A stretch of DNA of 64,000 bases, from NCBI GenBank assembly GCA_022711765.1, contig JAKLEB010000002.1:1246620-1310619 (forward strand), given 5' to 3'. The notes under the pieces are model-generated. The model did not search any database and was not told where the DNA came from. It saw nothing but the letters and a program-made list of their open reading frames with translations. Shown here in pieces: positions 1 through 8,421 of this stretch (positions are counted from its first letter, which is position 1; every line of letters begins with the position of its first letter). The translations under genes and the position numbers were made by a program. The stretch comes from Candidatus Krumholzibacteriota bacterium. Its GTDB lineage: Bacteria; Krumholzibacteriota; Krumholzibacteriia; LZORAL124-64-63.

Positions 1-1
1 G

Positions 2-442
2 GGCGATGTGATCGACTGGATCGGCGAGCGGCTCGTGCTCTCGCTCGACGAGGCGATCCTCGCCTTGATCTGCCTCGTGTACGCGTTCGCCGACCGCGTG
101 TTCGCGCCGGGAGCGGCCCTCTGGGCGCTCTACACGGCGTACGTCCTCGACCAGACCCTCTTCGCGCTGCGCATTGCGCGCACCACGTATCTCAAGAAGA
201 TCGCGGTCGATCCGGCCGACATCACGCCGACCATGTCGCTCGGCGTCACGATCGACCACGCCGTCGCGATGAGCCTGCCGATCTTCTCGGGCTGGCTCTG
301 GGTGCACGTCGGCTATGCCTGGGTGTTCGTGACGGCCGCCGCGATCGCGCTCGCCGGCCTCGGCGTGTGTCTGCGGATCAGGATTCCATCGCCCGCGCCG
401 GCAGCAGCCGGCGCACCGCGGCCAGCAACGCCTTCGGCGTGA
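2..442 (+). CDS. C-terminal part of a membrane transporter (MFS-like), 5' end outside window
   Basis: The reading frame is open from the first bases of the window, so the gene begins upstream; about 146 codons are visible and end at TGA 440-442. The visible protein has about four hydrophobic segments separated by short polar loops, and a short Ala/Pro-rich cytoplasmic tail. The pattern, including a late paired helix with a phrase like SGWLWVHVGYAWVF, fits the last helices of a major facilitator superfamily permease. No substrate can be inferred. Its last 65 bases overlap the 3' end of the convergent sensor kinase gene. Confidence 0.6.
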   Translation, partial: GDVIDWIGERLVLSLDEAILALICLVYAFADRVFAPGAALWALYTAYVLDQTLFALRIARTTYLKKIAVDPADITPTMSLGVTIDHAVAMSLPIFSGWLWVHVGYAWVFVTAAAIALAGLGVCLRIRIPSPAPAAAGAPRPATPSA

Positions 443-1868
443 ACGGCTTGGTGAGCCAGGGCATGTCGCTGCCGATGCCGCCGAGCGCCGCGAATTCCTC
501 GCGCCGGCGACCGCTGATGACCAGGACGGGCAGGTTCGGCCGGCGGCGCGAGATCTGCTCGTGGACGCGGCGCCCCTCGAGGCCCGGCAACGCCCAGTCG
601 AGAAGCAGCAGATCCACCGGATCGGGGCCGGCCAGGTACGCCAGCGCCTCGACGCCGTCCTCGCAGGCCACCACGCGTAGTCCGGCCGATTCCAGGATCT
701 TGGCGCAGTAGAGACGGATCTCGAGGTCGTCGTCCACGAGCAGGACCGTGCCCGCGCCCCCCTCCGCGTCCCGGCCGGCAGCCGCGACGTCGCCGGCGTA
801 GCGCGACGGCAACACGACGCGGAACGTGCTGCCGCGCCCGAGGTCGCTTTCCACTTCGAGCCGACCGCCGTGCTGGTCGACGATGCCGTGCGCGAGCGCG
901 AGTCCGAGCCCGGCGCCGGTGCCGTCCGTCTTGGTCGTGAAGAACGGCTCCAGGATCCGCTCGCGCGTGGCGGCGTCGAGGCCCATGCCGGTGTCGCGCA
1001 CGTCGATCGTGATCCACGGCGGGGGCGCGACCGCCGGCGCCCTGCCGACCGCCGGCGCGGCCTCGCGCAACCCGGTCGCGAGGGTGATGACGCCGCCCTC
1101 CGGCATCGCGTCGCGGGAGTTCGCGACGAGGTTGCGCAGCACCTCGCCGATCTGATCGGGATCGACCCAGATCGTCGAGCCGGCGGCGCCCGGCCGATGC
1201 AGGAGCGCGAGGTTGTCCGGCAGGATCGGCCGCAACGCGTCGGCCACGCCGGCCACGAAAACGTCGACGTCGACATCGCGCCGGTGCAGGTCCTGCCGGC
1301 CGGCGAGGGTCCGCAGCTGCGCGATGCGCCGGGCGGCCTGCTCGCACAGCGGCGCGAGGTCCGCGTGCTCCGCGGCCTCGGGACAGTTGCGCAGAGCGTC
1401 CAGCAGCGCCTGCAGGTCATCGACGACGCCGCCGGCCAGCTGCGCGACCGCGGCCATCTTCTGGAACTCGAGGCGCTGCGCCTCCCGCTCGCGGCGCTCG
1501 CGATCGGCGGCCGCGCGGGCCGTGATGTCGCGGGCGACGGCGATCGCGGCGACCGGCTCGCCCTCGCGGTCCAGCACCAGGTGGCTGTGCACCTCGATCG
1601 GCACGAGCCTGCCGTCCGCGTGGCGGACGTTCAGTTCGAAGAGCTGGCCGACCGTACGATCGGTCTGCGCCTGGGCGTGGGACAGGATCTCCCGGGCCCG
1701 CGCGAAATCCGCCGGCGGACAATGGTCCGCGAGGGGCGTGCCGACGAGGGCCTGCGGCGGGATGCCGAACATGGACTCGGAGGCCGGGCTCGCGTACGTG
1801 ATCCGCAAGTCCAGGTCGAGCCGGCAGATGCAGTCGAGGATCTGGTCGCTGGCAACCGCATCGTCCAC
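378..1868 (-). CDS. PAS–hybrid histidine kinase with C-terminal receiver; degenerate H-box
   Basis: Predicted cytoplasmic signalling protein of 496 residues from a GTG start at 1868; no in-frame ATG with a ribosome site lies upstream. Domains in order: one PAS domain (about 8-120), a dimerisation helix region (130-160), a HATPase_c domain (235-355) with N-box NLVANSRD, G1 DTGMG (292-296), F-box EPFF and G2 GTGAGLGLA, then a receiver (373-490) with acidic pair D379/D380, phosphoacceptor D424 and K474. The H-box reads LAGGVVDDLQALL (144-156), where the family has LAGGIAHDFNNLL: the phosphoacceptor His is Asp150. The ATP site and receiver look intact, so autophosphorylation on the usual His appears impossible. 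No transmembrane segment is seen. No partner regulator is adjacent. The upstream flank is the minus-strand gene ending at 2000. Confidence 0.85.
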   Translation of the reverse strand: MDDAVASDQILDCICRLDLDLRITYASPASESMFGIPPQALVGTPLADHCPPADFARAREILSHAQAQTDRTVGQLFELNVRHADGRLVPIEVHSHLVLDREGEPVAAIAVARDITARAAADRERREREAQRLEFQKMAAVAQLAGGVVDDLQALLDALRNCPEAAEHADLAPLCEQAARRIAQLRTLAGRQDLHRRDVDVDVFVAGVADALRPILPDNLALLHRPGAAGSTIWVDPDQIGEVLRNLVANSRDAMPEGGVITLATGLREAAPAVGRAPAVAPPPWITIDVRDTGMGLDAATRERILEPFFTTKTDGTGAGLGLALAHGIVDQHGGRLEVESDLGRGSTFRVVLPSRYAGDVAAAGRDAEGGAGTVLLVDDDLEIRLYCAKILESAGLRVVACEDGVEALAYLAGPDPVDLLLLDWALPGLEGRRVHEQISRRRPNLPVLVISGRRREEFAALGGIGSDMPWLTKPFTPKALLAAVRRLLPARAMES

Positions 1869-1999
1869 CGTGGATCCCCGGAGGGCGGTGACGGGATTGA
1901 CTCGCGCACAATATAGACGCCGGTCGCGGCGCCGGCACCCGCCGGCGCCTGCGCGGGCCGTCAGGTCGACCGATCTGCGGGAGGCGGGGATCCCGGCCG

Positions 2000-2878
2000 T
2001 CACGGCTCGCGAGGTGCGACTCCGGCCGTGGCGCGATAGCGGCCGAGCCAGGCCAGGACGTCCGCCGCGGGCGTGACGGCGGCGACGCACCAGGCTCCGG
2101 TCGCGGCGGTCGCGAGGACGGGCGCCTCGAGGATCTCCCAGCACTCGAGCTTGACGGCGCCGCAGCCCGCGGGCTCGATCGTGTTGGTCGCCGCCGCCCC
2201 GTCGAGTCCCAGGAAGGCGCCGCCGTCCTGCACCGTGAAGGCGACCGGCTGGTCGCGCTCGCCCGACTTCACGAGGCGCGCCGTGTCGAAGATCGCGCCG
2301 CGCCGCTGCCAGACCCGGAGCAGCCGGTGACCGCGCTCGTCCGGGTCGCGCAGCGCGACACGCCGGCGCACGAAGAAATCGGCCTCGGCGAGCGTCCAGA
2401 CGGCATCAGCCTCGAGGTCGAGCTCGTCGTCGCGCAGGCGGACCGACAGCGTGTCGCCGCTCGTCGCGTGGCCGACGTACCGGAATCCGCGCTGGTCGAC
2501 CAGCACCGTGTCCCCGTCCCCGCGTCCCGCCTCCGGCGGGCGCCCGGAATTCCACCGGAGTTCCCAGGCGAAACCGCCGTCCAGCTCGATGCCGGCCTGC
2601 GCGGCGCCGTACCCGGCGAGCCACGCGGGCTCGGCTCGAACGACCTCGCGTCTGAGCCGACCGTCGCCGCCGAAGGTGATCGTGCAGGCGAGCTGAGGGT
2701 TGACGAGGGCGAGAGTCGGGTTGCCATCGGGGTCGACTCCGGCGACGACGCGGGGCGCCCGATCGGTCGGGGCGCCCATCGCGCGCGCCGGCTCGAACGC
2801 GATCAAGAGCAGGAGCAGGATCACCAGCGGCACGATCACGGCCATGATGCCGATGTCCGGCCTGGGCAGGCGGCTCAT
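2000..2878 (-). CDS. exported or membrane-anchored protein of unknown function
   Basis: The protein has 292 residues from ATG 2878, preceded by AAGGAG seven to eight bases upstream, which decides the start. The N-terminus carries one long hydrophobic stretch (about 12-28, rich in Leu/Ile/Val) followed by an ARA-type boundary, so it is secreted or anchored in the inner membrane facing out. The remainder is beta-rich, with repeated short strands and many Arg/Asp pairs. It has some look of the beta-sandwich (mutarotase-like) domains at the start of some glycoside hydrolases, but no catalytic motif is visible and I do not assign a function. It is oriented with the kinase gene downstream but separated from it by about 130 bases. 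Confidence 0.6.
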   Translation of the reverse strand: MSRLPRPDIGIMAVIVPLVILLLLLIAFEPARAMGAPTDRAPRVVAGVDPDGNPTLALVNPQLACTITFGGDGRLRREVVRAEPAWLAGYGAAQAGIELDGGFAWELRWNSGRPPEAGRGDGDTVLVDQRGFRYVGHATSGDTLSVRLRDDELDLEADAVWTLAEADFFVRRRVALRDPDERGHRLLRVWQRRGAIFDTARLVKSGERDQPVAFTVQDGGAFLGLDGAAATNTIEPAGCGAVKLECWEILEAPVLATAATGAWCVAAVTPAADVLAWLGRYRATAGVAPREP

Positions 2879-3136
2879 CGAGTCTCCTTGGCGGCGGATG
2901 TCCTCCGCCGCGACGACGGCGGGCGCGAGCCCGGGACCGATCGCAGGCCGGCGCCCGGCCGGCGCGACGGTTGACCGCATTATGGTCTCCACCCTGCGCG
3001 GCGGCAAGCGCGGGTCTCGTCGGTCGCCGCTGCGCCTGCCGTTCGCCTTGGCATCGTTCAGCACTGGCGCCCTCCGCCCGCGATCGCGATACTTGAGGCG
3101 CGAACAGGATCGAATCGGAATGGCGGGTCTTGAGGG

Positions 3137-4099
3137 GTGTCCGCAGTGCTGTGGTGCCGGTTGCTTCCGCGTGTCGTCGTCGTGGTTCTCGCGCCGGCCC
3201 TTGCCGCCCTGGTCGCGCTCGGTGGCTGCGGCGGGTCGGAGACCACGCCGCTCGAGCCCGATGACGGCAATCCGTTCACGCCCTTCGCCGTGGGCGCCGA
3301 CACGACCTTCGAGGTCGTGACCTGGAACCTGCGCAACTTCGCGGAGGACGCCGGCTCGACCGAGGTCGCCCTGGTGGCCGCGGCGATCGAGGGGCTCGGC
3401 GCCGACCTGGTCGCCGTCCAGGAGATCGCCCAGGCCGACCGCTTCAGCGCGCTGCTCGCGCGGCTGCCCGGCCGTTCCGGGTACCAGGCGGTCTCCGACG
3501 CGTTCCAGAATCTCGGCTACGTCTGGCTCGACAGCACGGTCGCGGTGCAGGGCGTCGACGAGATCCTCACGGACGAGTGGCGAGCGCTCCCGCGCAGCCC
3601 GCTCGTGATCGAGCTCACCTGGCGCGGCCACCCGCTGGTGGTGATCGACAACCACCTGAAGTGCTGCGGCGACGGTGAGCTGGACCTCGACGATCCCGAC
3701 GACGAGGAGAATCGCCGCCTCGTCGCCTGCCAGCTGCTGGAGGCCTGGATCGCCTCCGAGCACCCGGACGACGCGGTCATCCTGCTCGGCGACCTCAACG
3801 ACCTCCTGGACGACCCGCCCGCCGACAACGTCTTCACGCCGTTCTCCGACCTGCCGGACAGCTACGCGTTCGCCGACCTGGCGATCGCGACGGGTCCGGC
3901 GTTCGGCTGGTCGTGGGGGCCCGGCCGGAGCCACCTCGACCACATCCTGGTGACCGACGAGCTGTTCGGCGCGCTGGCGGCGTCCGGCGGCGGCTGCCGC
4001 ACGCTGCGGATCGACCTGGCGCTGGACGGGCAGTACGCGACGCGCGTGAGCGACCACGTGCCGGTCGCGTTGATCCTGCCGGAGAGCGCGCTGCCGTAG
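3137..4099 (+). CDS. secreted endonuclease/exonuclease/phosphatase (EEP) family lipoprotein
   Basis: A 320-residue protein with an N-terminal hydrophobic segment and lipobox ALGGC (Cys31), so probably a lipoprotein outside the inner membrane. EEP-fold catalytic motifs appear in order: WNLRNF (N64), VQEI (E96), DNHLK (H173), GDLND (D219, N221), LDHILV and SDHVPV (D305, H306). These are the metal and general-base residues of the DNase I/phosphodiesterase superfamily, so hydrolysis of a phosphodiester or phosphomonoester is expected; the substrate is unknown. An acidic run at 181-192 could be a metal-binding insertion. The GTG at 3137 and the GTG at 3146 are both possible starts; the second has better spacing from TTGAGGGG. 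Convergent with thyX, only ten bases apart. Confidence 0.88.
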   Translation: MSAVLWCRLLPRVVVVVLAPALAALVALGGCGGSETTPLEPDDGNPFTPFAVGADTTFEVVTWNLRNFAEDAGSTEVALVAAAIEGLGADLVAVQEIAQADRFSALLARLPGRSGYQAVSDAFQNLGYVWLDSTVAVQGVDEILTDEWRALPRSPLVIELTWRGHPLVVIDNHLKCCGDGELDLDDPDDEENRRLVACQLLEAWIASEHPDDAVILLGDLNDLLDDPPADNVFTPFSDLPDSYAFADLAIATGPAFGWSWGPGRSHLDHILVTDELFGALAASGGGCRTLRIDLALDGQYATRVSDHVPVALILPESALP

Positions 4100-4109
4100 C
4101 GGCCGCCGC

Positions 4110-5069
4110 TCAATCCGCCTCCGCGACCGCCTCCTGGACCTGCCACGGCAACCGGATGCCGAGCTCGGCGGCGCTGGCCTCGCATTCGCTCCGCTCGCGG
4201 CTGCGCACGAGCGCGCCCGTCCTGCTCGAGACCTTCAGCCAGCCGGCTTCGGCCGCGACCCGTCGTGCCTCGTCGGGGTCGCCGCGGCCGACCGCCGCGA
4301 AGATCCGGCGCTCGAGCCGCGACAGGCTCAGCGCGCCGGACCGGAAGTCCTGGAACGCCTCCCAGGTCGCCGGCACCCACCGCGCGACGATCTGCTCGCC
4401 GATCAACGTCGCGTAGGCGCGGATCTCCTCCTGGGCGTGGCTGTCCATGCGCAGCGACAGGAAGTGCAGCAGGTTGTGCAGGTCCATCTTCCAGTAGGCC
4501 TCGGTGTACGTGCTGAGCGGGAGGTCCTTGCGAGCCTGCTCGCGCGCGACGCCCTGGTCCAGGCGGTCGCGGTATACCGCGCGGGCGTGCTCGTGCAGTT
4601 CGGCCTCCCGGCGCGACAGCTCGGCGCCCTTCGCCGGCTGCAACAGACCGTCGCTGCCCTGCCGGTTCGATTTGGCCTGCCGGCGCCACCGAGCGGCCGG
4701 GGTCCGCTGGGCGGAGTCGATGGCGATCGAGTACCGCGTGCTCGTCTCGTTCACCGACGCCATGCGGTGGCGGATCCACTGGCGCCAGGCGTCCATCGGC
4801 ACCCGCACGTGGAGCTTCAGCTCGCACATCTCGAACGGCGTGCTGTGCCGGCGCTGCAGCAGGTACCGGATCAGGCTGCGATCGTCCGAGACGTGCTTCG
4901 TGCCCTCGCCGTAGCTCACCCGCGCCGCCTGCACGATCGCCGCGTCGTCGCCCATGTAGTCCACGACCCGCACGAACCCGTCGTCGAGGACCGGCATGAC
5001 CTCGCCGAGGATCGCGTCGAGGGCGTCGACCCGGGGACGCTGGAGGCGTTCAGCCTGGGGTTGCGACAT
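4110..5069 (-). CDS. thyX: FAD-dependent thymidylate synthase ThyX
   Basis: Catalyses dUMP methylation to dTMP using methylene-tetrahydrofolate and NADPH through FAD. The signature RHRxxSxNExSxR is perfect (RHRMASVNETSTR, residues 100-112). The start is ATG 5069 (MSQPQ), with GAGG about nine bases upstream; the longer open frame upstream is unlikely. At 319 residues it is longer than the roughly 220-250 of many ThyX proteins: there is an insert rich in Arg/Lys/Gln after the signature (about 120-150) and a C-terminal extension of some 60 residues with no obvious motif. No thyA is visible in the window, so this may be the sole thymidylate synthase. Confidence 0.95.
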   Translation of the reverse strand: MSQPQAERLQRPRVDALDAILGEVMPVLDDGFVRVVDYMGDDAAIVQAARVSYGEGTKHVSDDRSLIRYLLQRRHSTPFEMCELKLHVRVPMDAWRQWIRHRMASVNETSTRYSIAIDSAQRTPAARWRRQAKSNRQGSDGLLQPAKGAELSRREAELHEHARAVYRDRLDQGVAREQARKDLPLSTYTEAYWKMDLHNLLHFLSLRMDSHAQEEIRAYATLIGEQIVARWVPATWEAFQDFRSGALSLSRLERRIFAAVGRGDPDEARRVAAEAGWLKVSSRTGALVRSRERSECEASAAELGIRLPWQVQEAVAEAD

Positions 5070-5204
5070 CGGGGGGACCTCGAAGAGGATAGAGTAGTCG
5101 GTACGCTCGAACCGCGCTCGCCCGCGGGACGATAGCACAGTCCGGGATCGCTGGCCACTGGGCGAGATCGCCGGCCGCGAGCCGCCGGCGGCCCGCCGTC
5201 CGGC

Positions 5205-7244
5205 CTAGGCGAACGCGGAATCGATCGCGCCGTCGACCAGGGCGGGGTCCGCGGTCTCCGGCAGCGTGACCGCGAGCAGCGGGTCGCGCGCCATGGCTCG
5301 CCGGATCGCGAAGGCGGCCGGCGCATTGCGCGCCCAGGCCCGCCGGGCGATGCCGTTGTTCACGTCCCAGTTCAGCATCAGGTGGAGCCGCCGCTCGGCA
5401 TCGGCCGTGCCGTCGAGCAGCATCCCGAATCCGCCGTTGATCGCCTCGCCCCAGCCCACGCCGCCGCCGTTGTGCAGCGAGACCCAGGTGGCGCCGCGGA
5501 AGCTGTCGCCGATGCAGTTCTGGACCGCCATGTCGGCGGTGAACATGCTGCCGTCGCGGACGTTCGCGGTCTCGCGGTAGGGGCTGTCGGTGCCCGAGAC
5601 GTCGTGGTGGTCGCGGCCCAGGACGATCGGCGCCGAGATCTCGCCCGCCCCGATCGCGCGGTTGAACGCCTCGGCGATCCGGCGGCGGCCTTCCTCGTCG
5701 CTGTAGAGGATGCGCGCCTGCGAGCCGACGACCAGGCGGTTGGCTCCTGCCTGGCGGATCCAGCGGAGGTTGTCGAGGTACTGCTGGCGCGTCTCCGGCG
5801 GAGCGGCGGCGGCCAGCTCCGCGATGACGTCGCCGGCGAGCCGGTCGCTCACCGCGAGGTCCTCCGCGCGCCCGCTCGTGCAGACCCAGCGGAAGGGGCC
5901 GAAGCCGTAGTCGAAGCAGAGCGGACCCATGATGTGCTCGACGTAGCTCGGATAGACGAATCCGCCGCCGGGCCGCGCGATGTCGAGGCCGGCGCGGGAG
6001 CATTCGAGCAGGAATGCGTTGCCGTAGTCCCAGAAATTCAGGCGGCGGGTCCTGGCGAGGCGGTCGATCGCGCTGAACTGGCGGCGCAGCGAGGCCTGGA
6101 CCCGATCCTTGAATCCCGCCGGATCGCGGGTCATCATCGCGTTGGCCTCAGCGAGCGCCATGCCGACGGGATAGTAGCCGCCGGTGAACGGGATGTGCAG
6201 CGACGTCTGGTCGCTGCCCAGCTCGACCTCGATGTCGCTGCGCAGCAACGCCTCCCAGAGATCGACCACGTTGCCGAGATAGGCCAGCGCGGTCGCCTCG
6301 CGGCCCTTCTTGGCGCGCTCGATGCGCGCGAGCAGGGCGTCGAGGTCGGCGTGGATCTCGTCGACCCAGCCCTGCCGGTGACGCTTCTGCGCGGCGGCCG
6401 GGTTGATCTCGGCGATCACGCCGACGCAGCCGGCGATGACCGCGGCCTTGCCCTGGGCGCCGCTCATGCCGCCCAGGCCGCTCGTCACGTAGAGCTTGCC
6501 GGCGAGCGGATTCTCGCCCGCGCCGGCGAGGTAGAGGCGGCCGGCGCCGAGAATCGTGATCGTCGTGCCGTGGACGATGCCCTGCGGGCCGATGTACATG
6601 TAGCTGCCGGCGGTCATCTGGCCGTAGCTCGTGACGCCGAGGGCGGCCAGCCGCGTGTAGTCGTCGCCCGAACTGTGGTTCGGCACGACCATGCCGTTCG
6701 TGACGACCACGCGCGGCGCGTCGGGATGAGAGGGGAACAGGCCGAGCGGATGCCCCGAGTAGATCACGAGCGTCTGCCTGTCGGTGACCTCGCTCAGGTA
6801 CCGCATGGCGAGCAGGTACTGCGCCCAGTTCTGGAAGACCGTGCCGTTGCCGCCGTACGTGATCAGCTCGTAGGGGTGCTGCGCAATGGCCGGGTCGAGG
6901 TTGTTCTGGATCATGAGCATGATCGCCGCGGCCTGGGGCGTGCGCGCGGGATAGGCATCGATCGGCCGGGCGTGCATCGCGTAGGGCGGCCGGAAGCGGT
7001 GCATGTAGATGCGACCGTGCGCGGCCAGCTCCGCCGCGAACTCGGGCGCGAGCGCCGCGTGGAGCTGCCGCGGGAAGTAGCGCAGGGCGTTGTGCAGGGC
7101 GAGACGCTTCTCCGCGGCGGTCAAGAGGAGCGGACGCGCCGGCGCCCGGCTCACCGCCGGGTCGGCCGGCGGAGCGGCCGGCAGGGTCGCCGGGATCCCG
7201 CGGCGGATGTGCGCCTGGAATTCGGATCGGCTGAGATCGGTCAC
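5205..7244 (-). CDS. hutU: urocanate hydratase, long (about 680-residue) type
   Basis: Converts urocanate to imidazolonepropionate in histidine degradation, using bound NAD+ as an electrophile. The GTG start at 7244 follows GGGAGG with good spacing and gives 679 residues. Family motifs are clear: TYGGNGTVFQNWAQY (129-143), SGLGGMSGAQGKA (255-267), GSDQTSLH (343-350) and DYGFGPFRWVCTSG (445-458). Most bacterial HutU proteins are near 555 residues; this length matches the long class that includes animal UROC1. No hutH, hutI, hutG or hut regulator is adjacent, so the rest of the pathway must be elsewhere or the gene works alone. It is divergent from the secreted unknown at 7402. Confidence 0.93.
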   Translation of the reverse strand: MTDLSRSEFQAHIRRGIPATLPAAPPADPAVSRAPARPLLLTAAEKRLALHNALRYFPRQLHAALAPEFAAELAAHGRIYMHRFRPPYAMHARPIDAYPARTPQAAAIMLMIQNNLDPAIAQHPYELITYGGNGTVFQNWAQYLLAMRYLSEVTDRQTLVIYSGHPLGLFPSHPDAPRVVVTNGMVVPNHSSGDDYTRLAALGVTSYGQMTAGSYMYIGPQGIVHGTTITILGAGRLYLAGAGENPLAGKLYVTSGLGGMSGAQGKAAVIAGCVGVIAEINPAAAQKRHRQGWVDEIHADLDALLARIERAKKGREATALAYLGNVVDLWEALLRSDIEVELGSDQTSLHIPFTGGYYPVGMALAEANAMMTRDPAGFKDRVQASLRRQFSAIDRLARTRRLNFWDYGNAFLLECSRAGLDIARPGGGFVYPSYVEHIMGPLCFDYGFGPFRWVCTSGRAEDLAVSDRLAGDVIAELAAAAPPETRQQYLDNLRWIRQAGANRLVVGSQARILYSDEEGRRRIAEAFNRAIGAGEISAPIVLGRDHHDVSGTDSPYRETANVRDGSMFTADMAVQNCIGDSFRGATWVSLHNGGGVGWGEAINGGFGMLLDGTADAERRLHLMLNWDVNNGIARRAWARNAPAAFAIRRAMARDPLLAVTLPETADPALVDGAIDSAFA

Positions 7245-7401
7245 CGCGAGGCCTCCCGAATGATGGTCTTCACGAGTCAAATTAGCATGCGGCGAGCCGC
7301 CTCGAAAGGGAATCGGCGGGGCGCCTTGTGGTGAGGCCGTGGTCGTTCGTACCTTGACGATGCCCGATCGCCGCCCCTGATCGCGACCCGGGACCACGAT
7401 C

Positions 7402-8382
7402 ATGACCAGGATTCGCCCCTGTTCGCTCGCGACCGGCGCCCTGTGTCTCTTCCTCGGAGTCTGCTCCCCGACGCTGGCCGGCGCCAAGATCATCGTACCC
7501 CGCTCGATCGACACCGCGACGGTCGTCCTCGTCGGCGGCTGGGAGTTCCCCGGCGTGGCCGTCCGCTGGTCCGACGCCGACGCCGGCCTGTGGGTCACGC
7601 GCGCCGACGGCGCGCGGCGGCTCTACCAGCCGGAGGAGATCGTACGCCTTCGCGACGCGTCGGGCCGGGACGTCACCGCCGAGGTGCTGCCCCCGTGGGC
7701 GCTGCAGCGGCTGGCGATCGAGGCGCCGCCGGCGGCGCCTCGCGGCGAAACCGCGTTCGCGCCGCCCGCAGCTGGTCCGCAACCGGCGGGATCTGCGAGC
7801 GACGATCGCGGAGGTCCGCCCGGACCGCCGTCCGGCGACTGGCGCGCCGTCTGGGGAGTCGAGGCGGGGTATTCCCGGCCGCACGACCTGGACCTGCTCG
7901 ACAGCGATGGTGGACTCGGTCTCGATGCGCAGGCCCGCGTGCGGCTCGCCGGACCGATCTACCTGGCGGGCGGTTATTCGTGGCACGCGATCGACCGCGT
8001 GTCGACCGGCCTGGCGCCATCGATTCCGGACCCGGGAGAGGAGCCGGGATCCGCCGGGCTGCCGCCGGCGGCGGACGCCCGGATCGCCGGCGTCTGGGCG
8101 GGGCTGTCGCTCATCGCGCGCGGCGAGGACGACGAGGCGGCGCGCTTCTACCTCGAGGGGGGCATCGGTCGCTACACGACGGATGGCCTGGACGTCCGGC
8201 GCCCGGCCGACGCGTACCTGGGGTACCACGGCGGGCTCGGCTTCCTGGTGCCGCTCGGCGCGGCCGTCGCCCTCGACCTCGGCGCCCGGGCCACGCAGGT
8301 GGTGAACCTCGATCTGGGATATGGCGACGACGTCCACACGCTGTTCGGCGTGCGGCTCGGCCTCGCGTTCCTGGCCCGGTGA
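7402..8382 (+). CDS. secreted protein with C-terminal beta-barrel-like region, unknown function
   Basis: A 326-residue protein from ATG 7402. A clear signal peptide ends near the SPTLAGA boundary (about residue 27). Residues 28-110 form a small beta-rich domain, 110-145 is a Pro/Gly/Ala-rich linker, and 148-326 consists of alternating amphipathic strands with aromatic girdle residues typical of small outer-membrane beta-barrels (OmpA- or OmpW-like). The C-terminus is LAFLAR rather than the usual terminal Phe, which weakens an outer-membrane barrel call. A TTGACG lies at 7354-7359 but I see no convincing -10 partner. No functional prediction. Confidence 0.65.
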   Translation: MTRIRPCSLATGALCLFLGVCSPTLAGAKIIVPRSIDTATVVLVGGWEFPGVAVRWSDADAGLWVTRADGARRLYQPEEIVRLRDASGRDVTAEVLPPWALQRLAIEAPPAAPRGETAFAPPAAGPQPAGSASDDRGGPPGPPSGDWRAVWGVEAGYSRPHDLDLLDSDGGLGLDAQARVRLAGPIYLAGGYSWHAIDRVSTGLAPSIPDPGEEPGSAGLPPAADARIAGVWAGLSLIARGEDDEAARFYLEGGIGRYTTDGLDVRRPADAYLGYHGGLGFLVPLGAAVALDLGARATQVVNLDLGYGDDVHTLFGVRLGLAFLAR

Positions 8383-8384
8383 AT

Positions 8385-8408
8385 GCGCGACCGGCGGCTC
8401 GGTCGCGC
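8385..8408. terminator. hairpin between convergent genes
   Basis: A perfect 9-bp stem (8385-8393 with 8400-8408, GCGCGACCG/CGGTCGCGC) and a six-base loop sit just after the stop codon at 8382 and before the TAG of the convergent gene at 8422. There is no T-run on either side, so it may be a transcription pause or decay barrier rather than a full intrinsic terminator. Confidence 0.4.
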
Positions 8409-8421
8409 CGGCGCGCTTGCT

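Noticed and set aside
313..1347. Long minus-strand open frame antisense/out of frame to the kinase
   Set aside because: Translation is Arg/Pro/Ala-rich with no domain pattern; the kinase frame explains the region. Such shadows are common at about 70% GC.
2879..4057. Upstream extension of the secreted unknown across the EEP gene
   Set aside because: The extension translates to low-complexity antisense of the EEP gene; the AAGGAG and signal sequence fix the start at 2878.
5205..7244. Urocanase acquired from a eukaryote
   Set aside because: Length matches the animal enzyme, but composition and GC match the neighbours, and long bacterial urocanases exist; a tree would be needed to claim transfer.
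7354..7382. Promoter with TTGACG upstream of the secreted unknown at 7402
   Set aside because: No recognisable -10 at suitable spacing, and the start codon would be too close to the +1.
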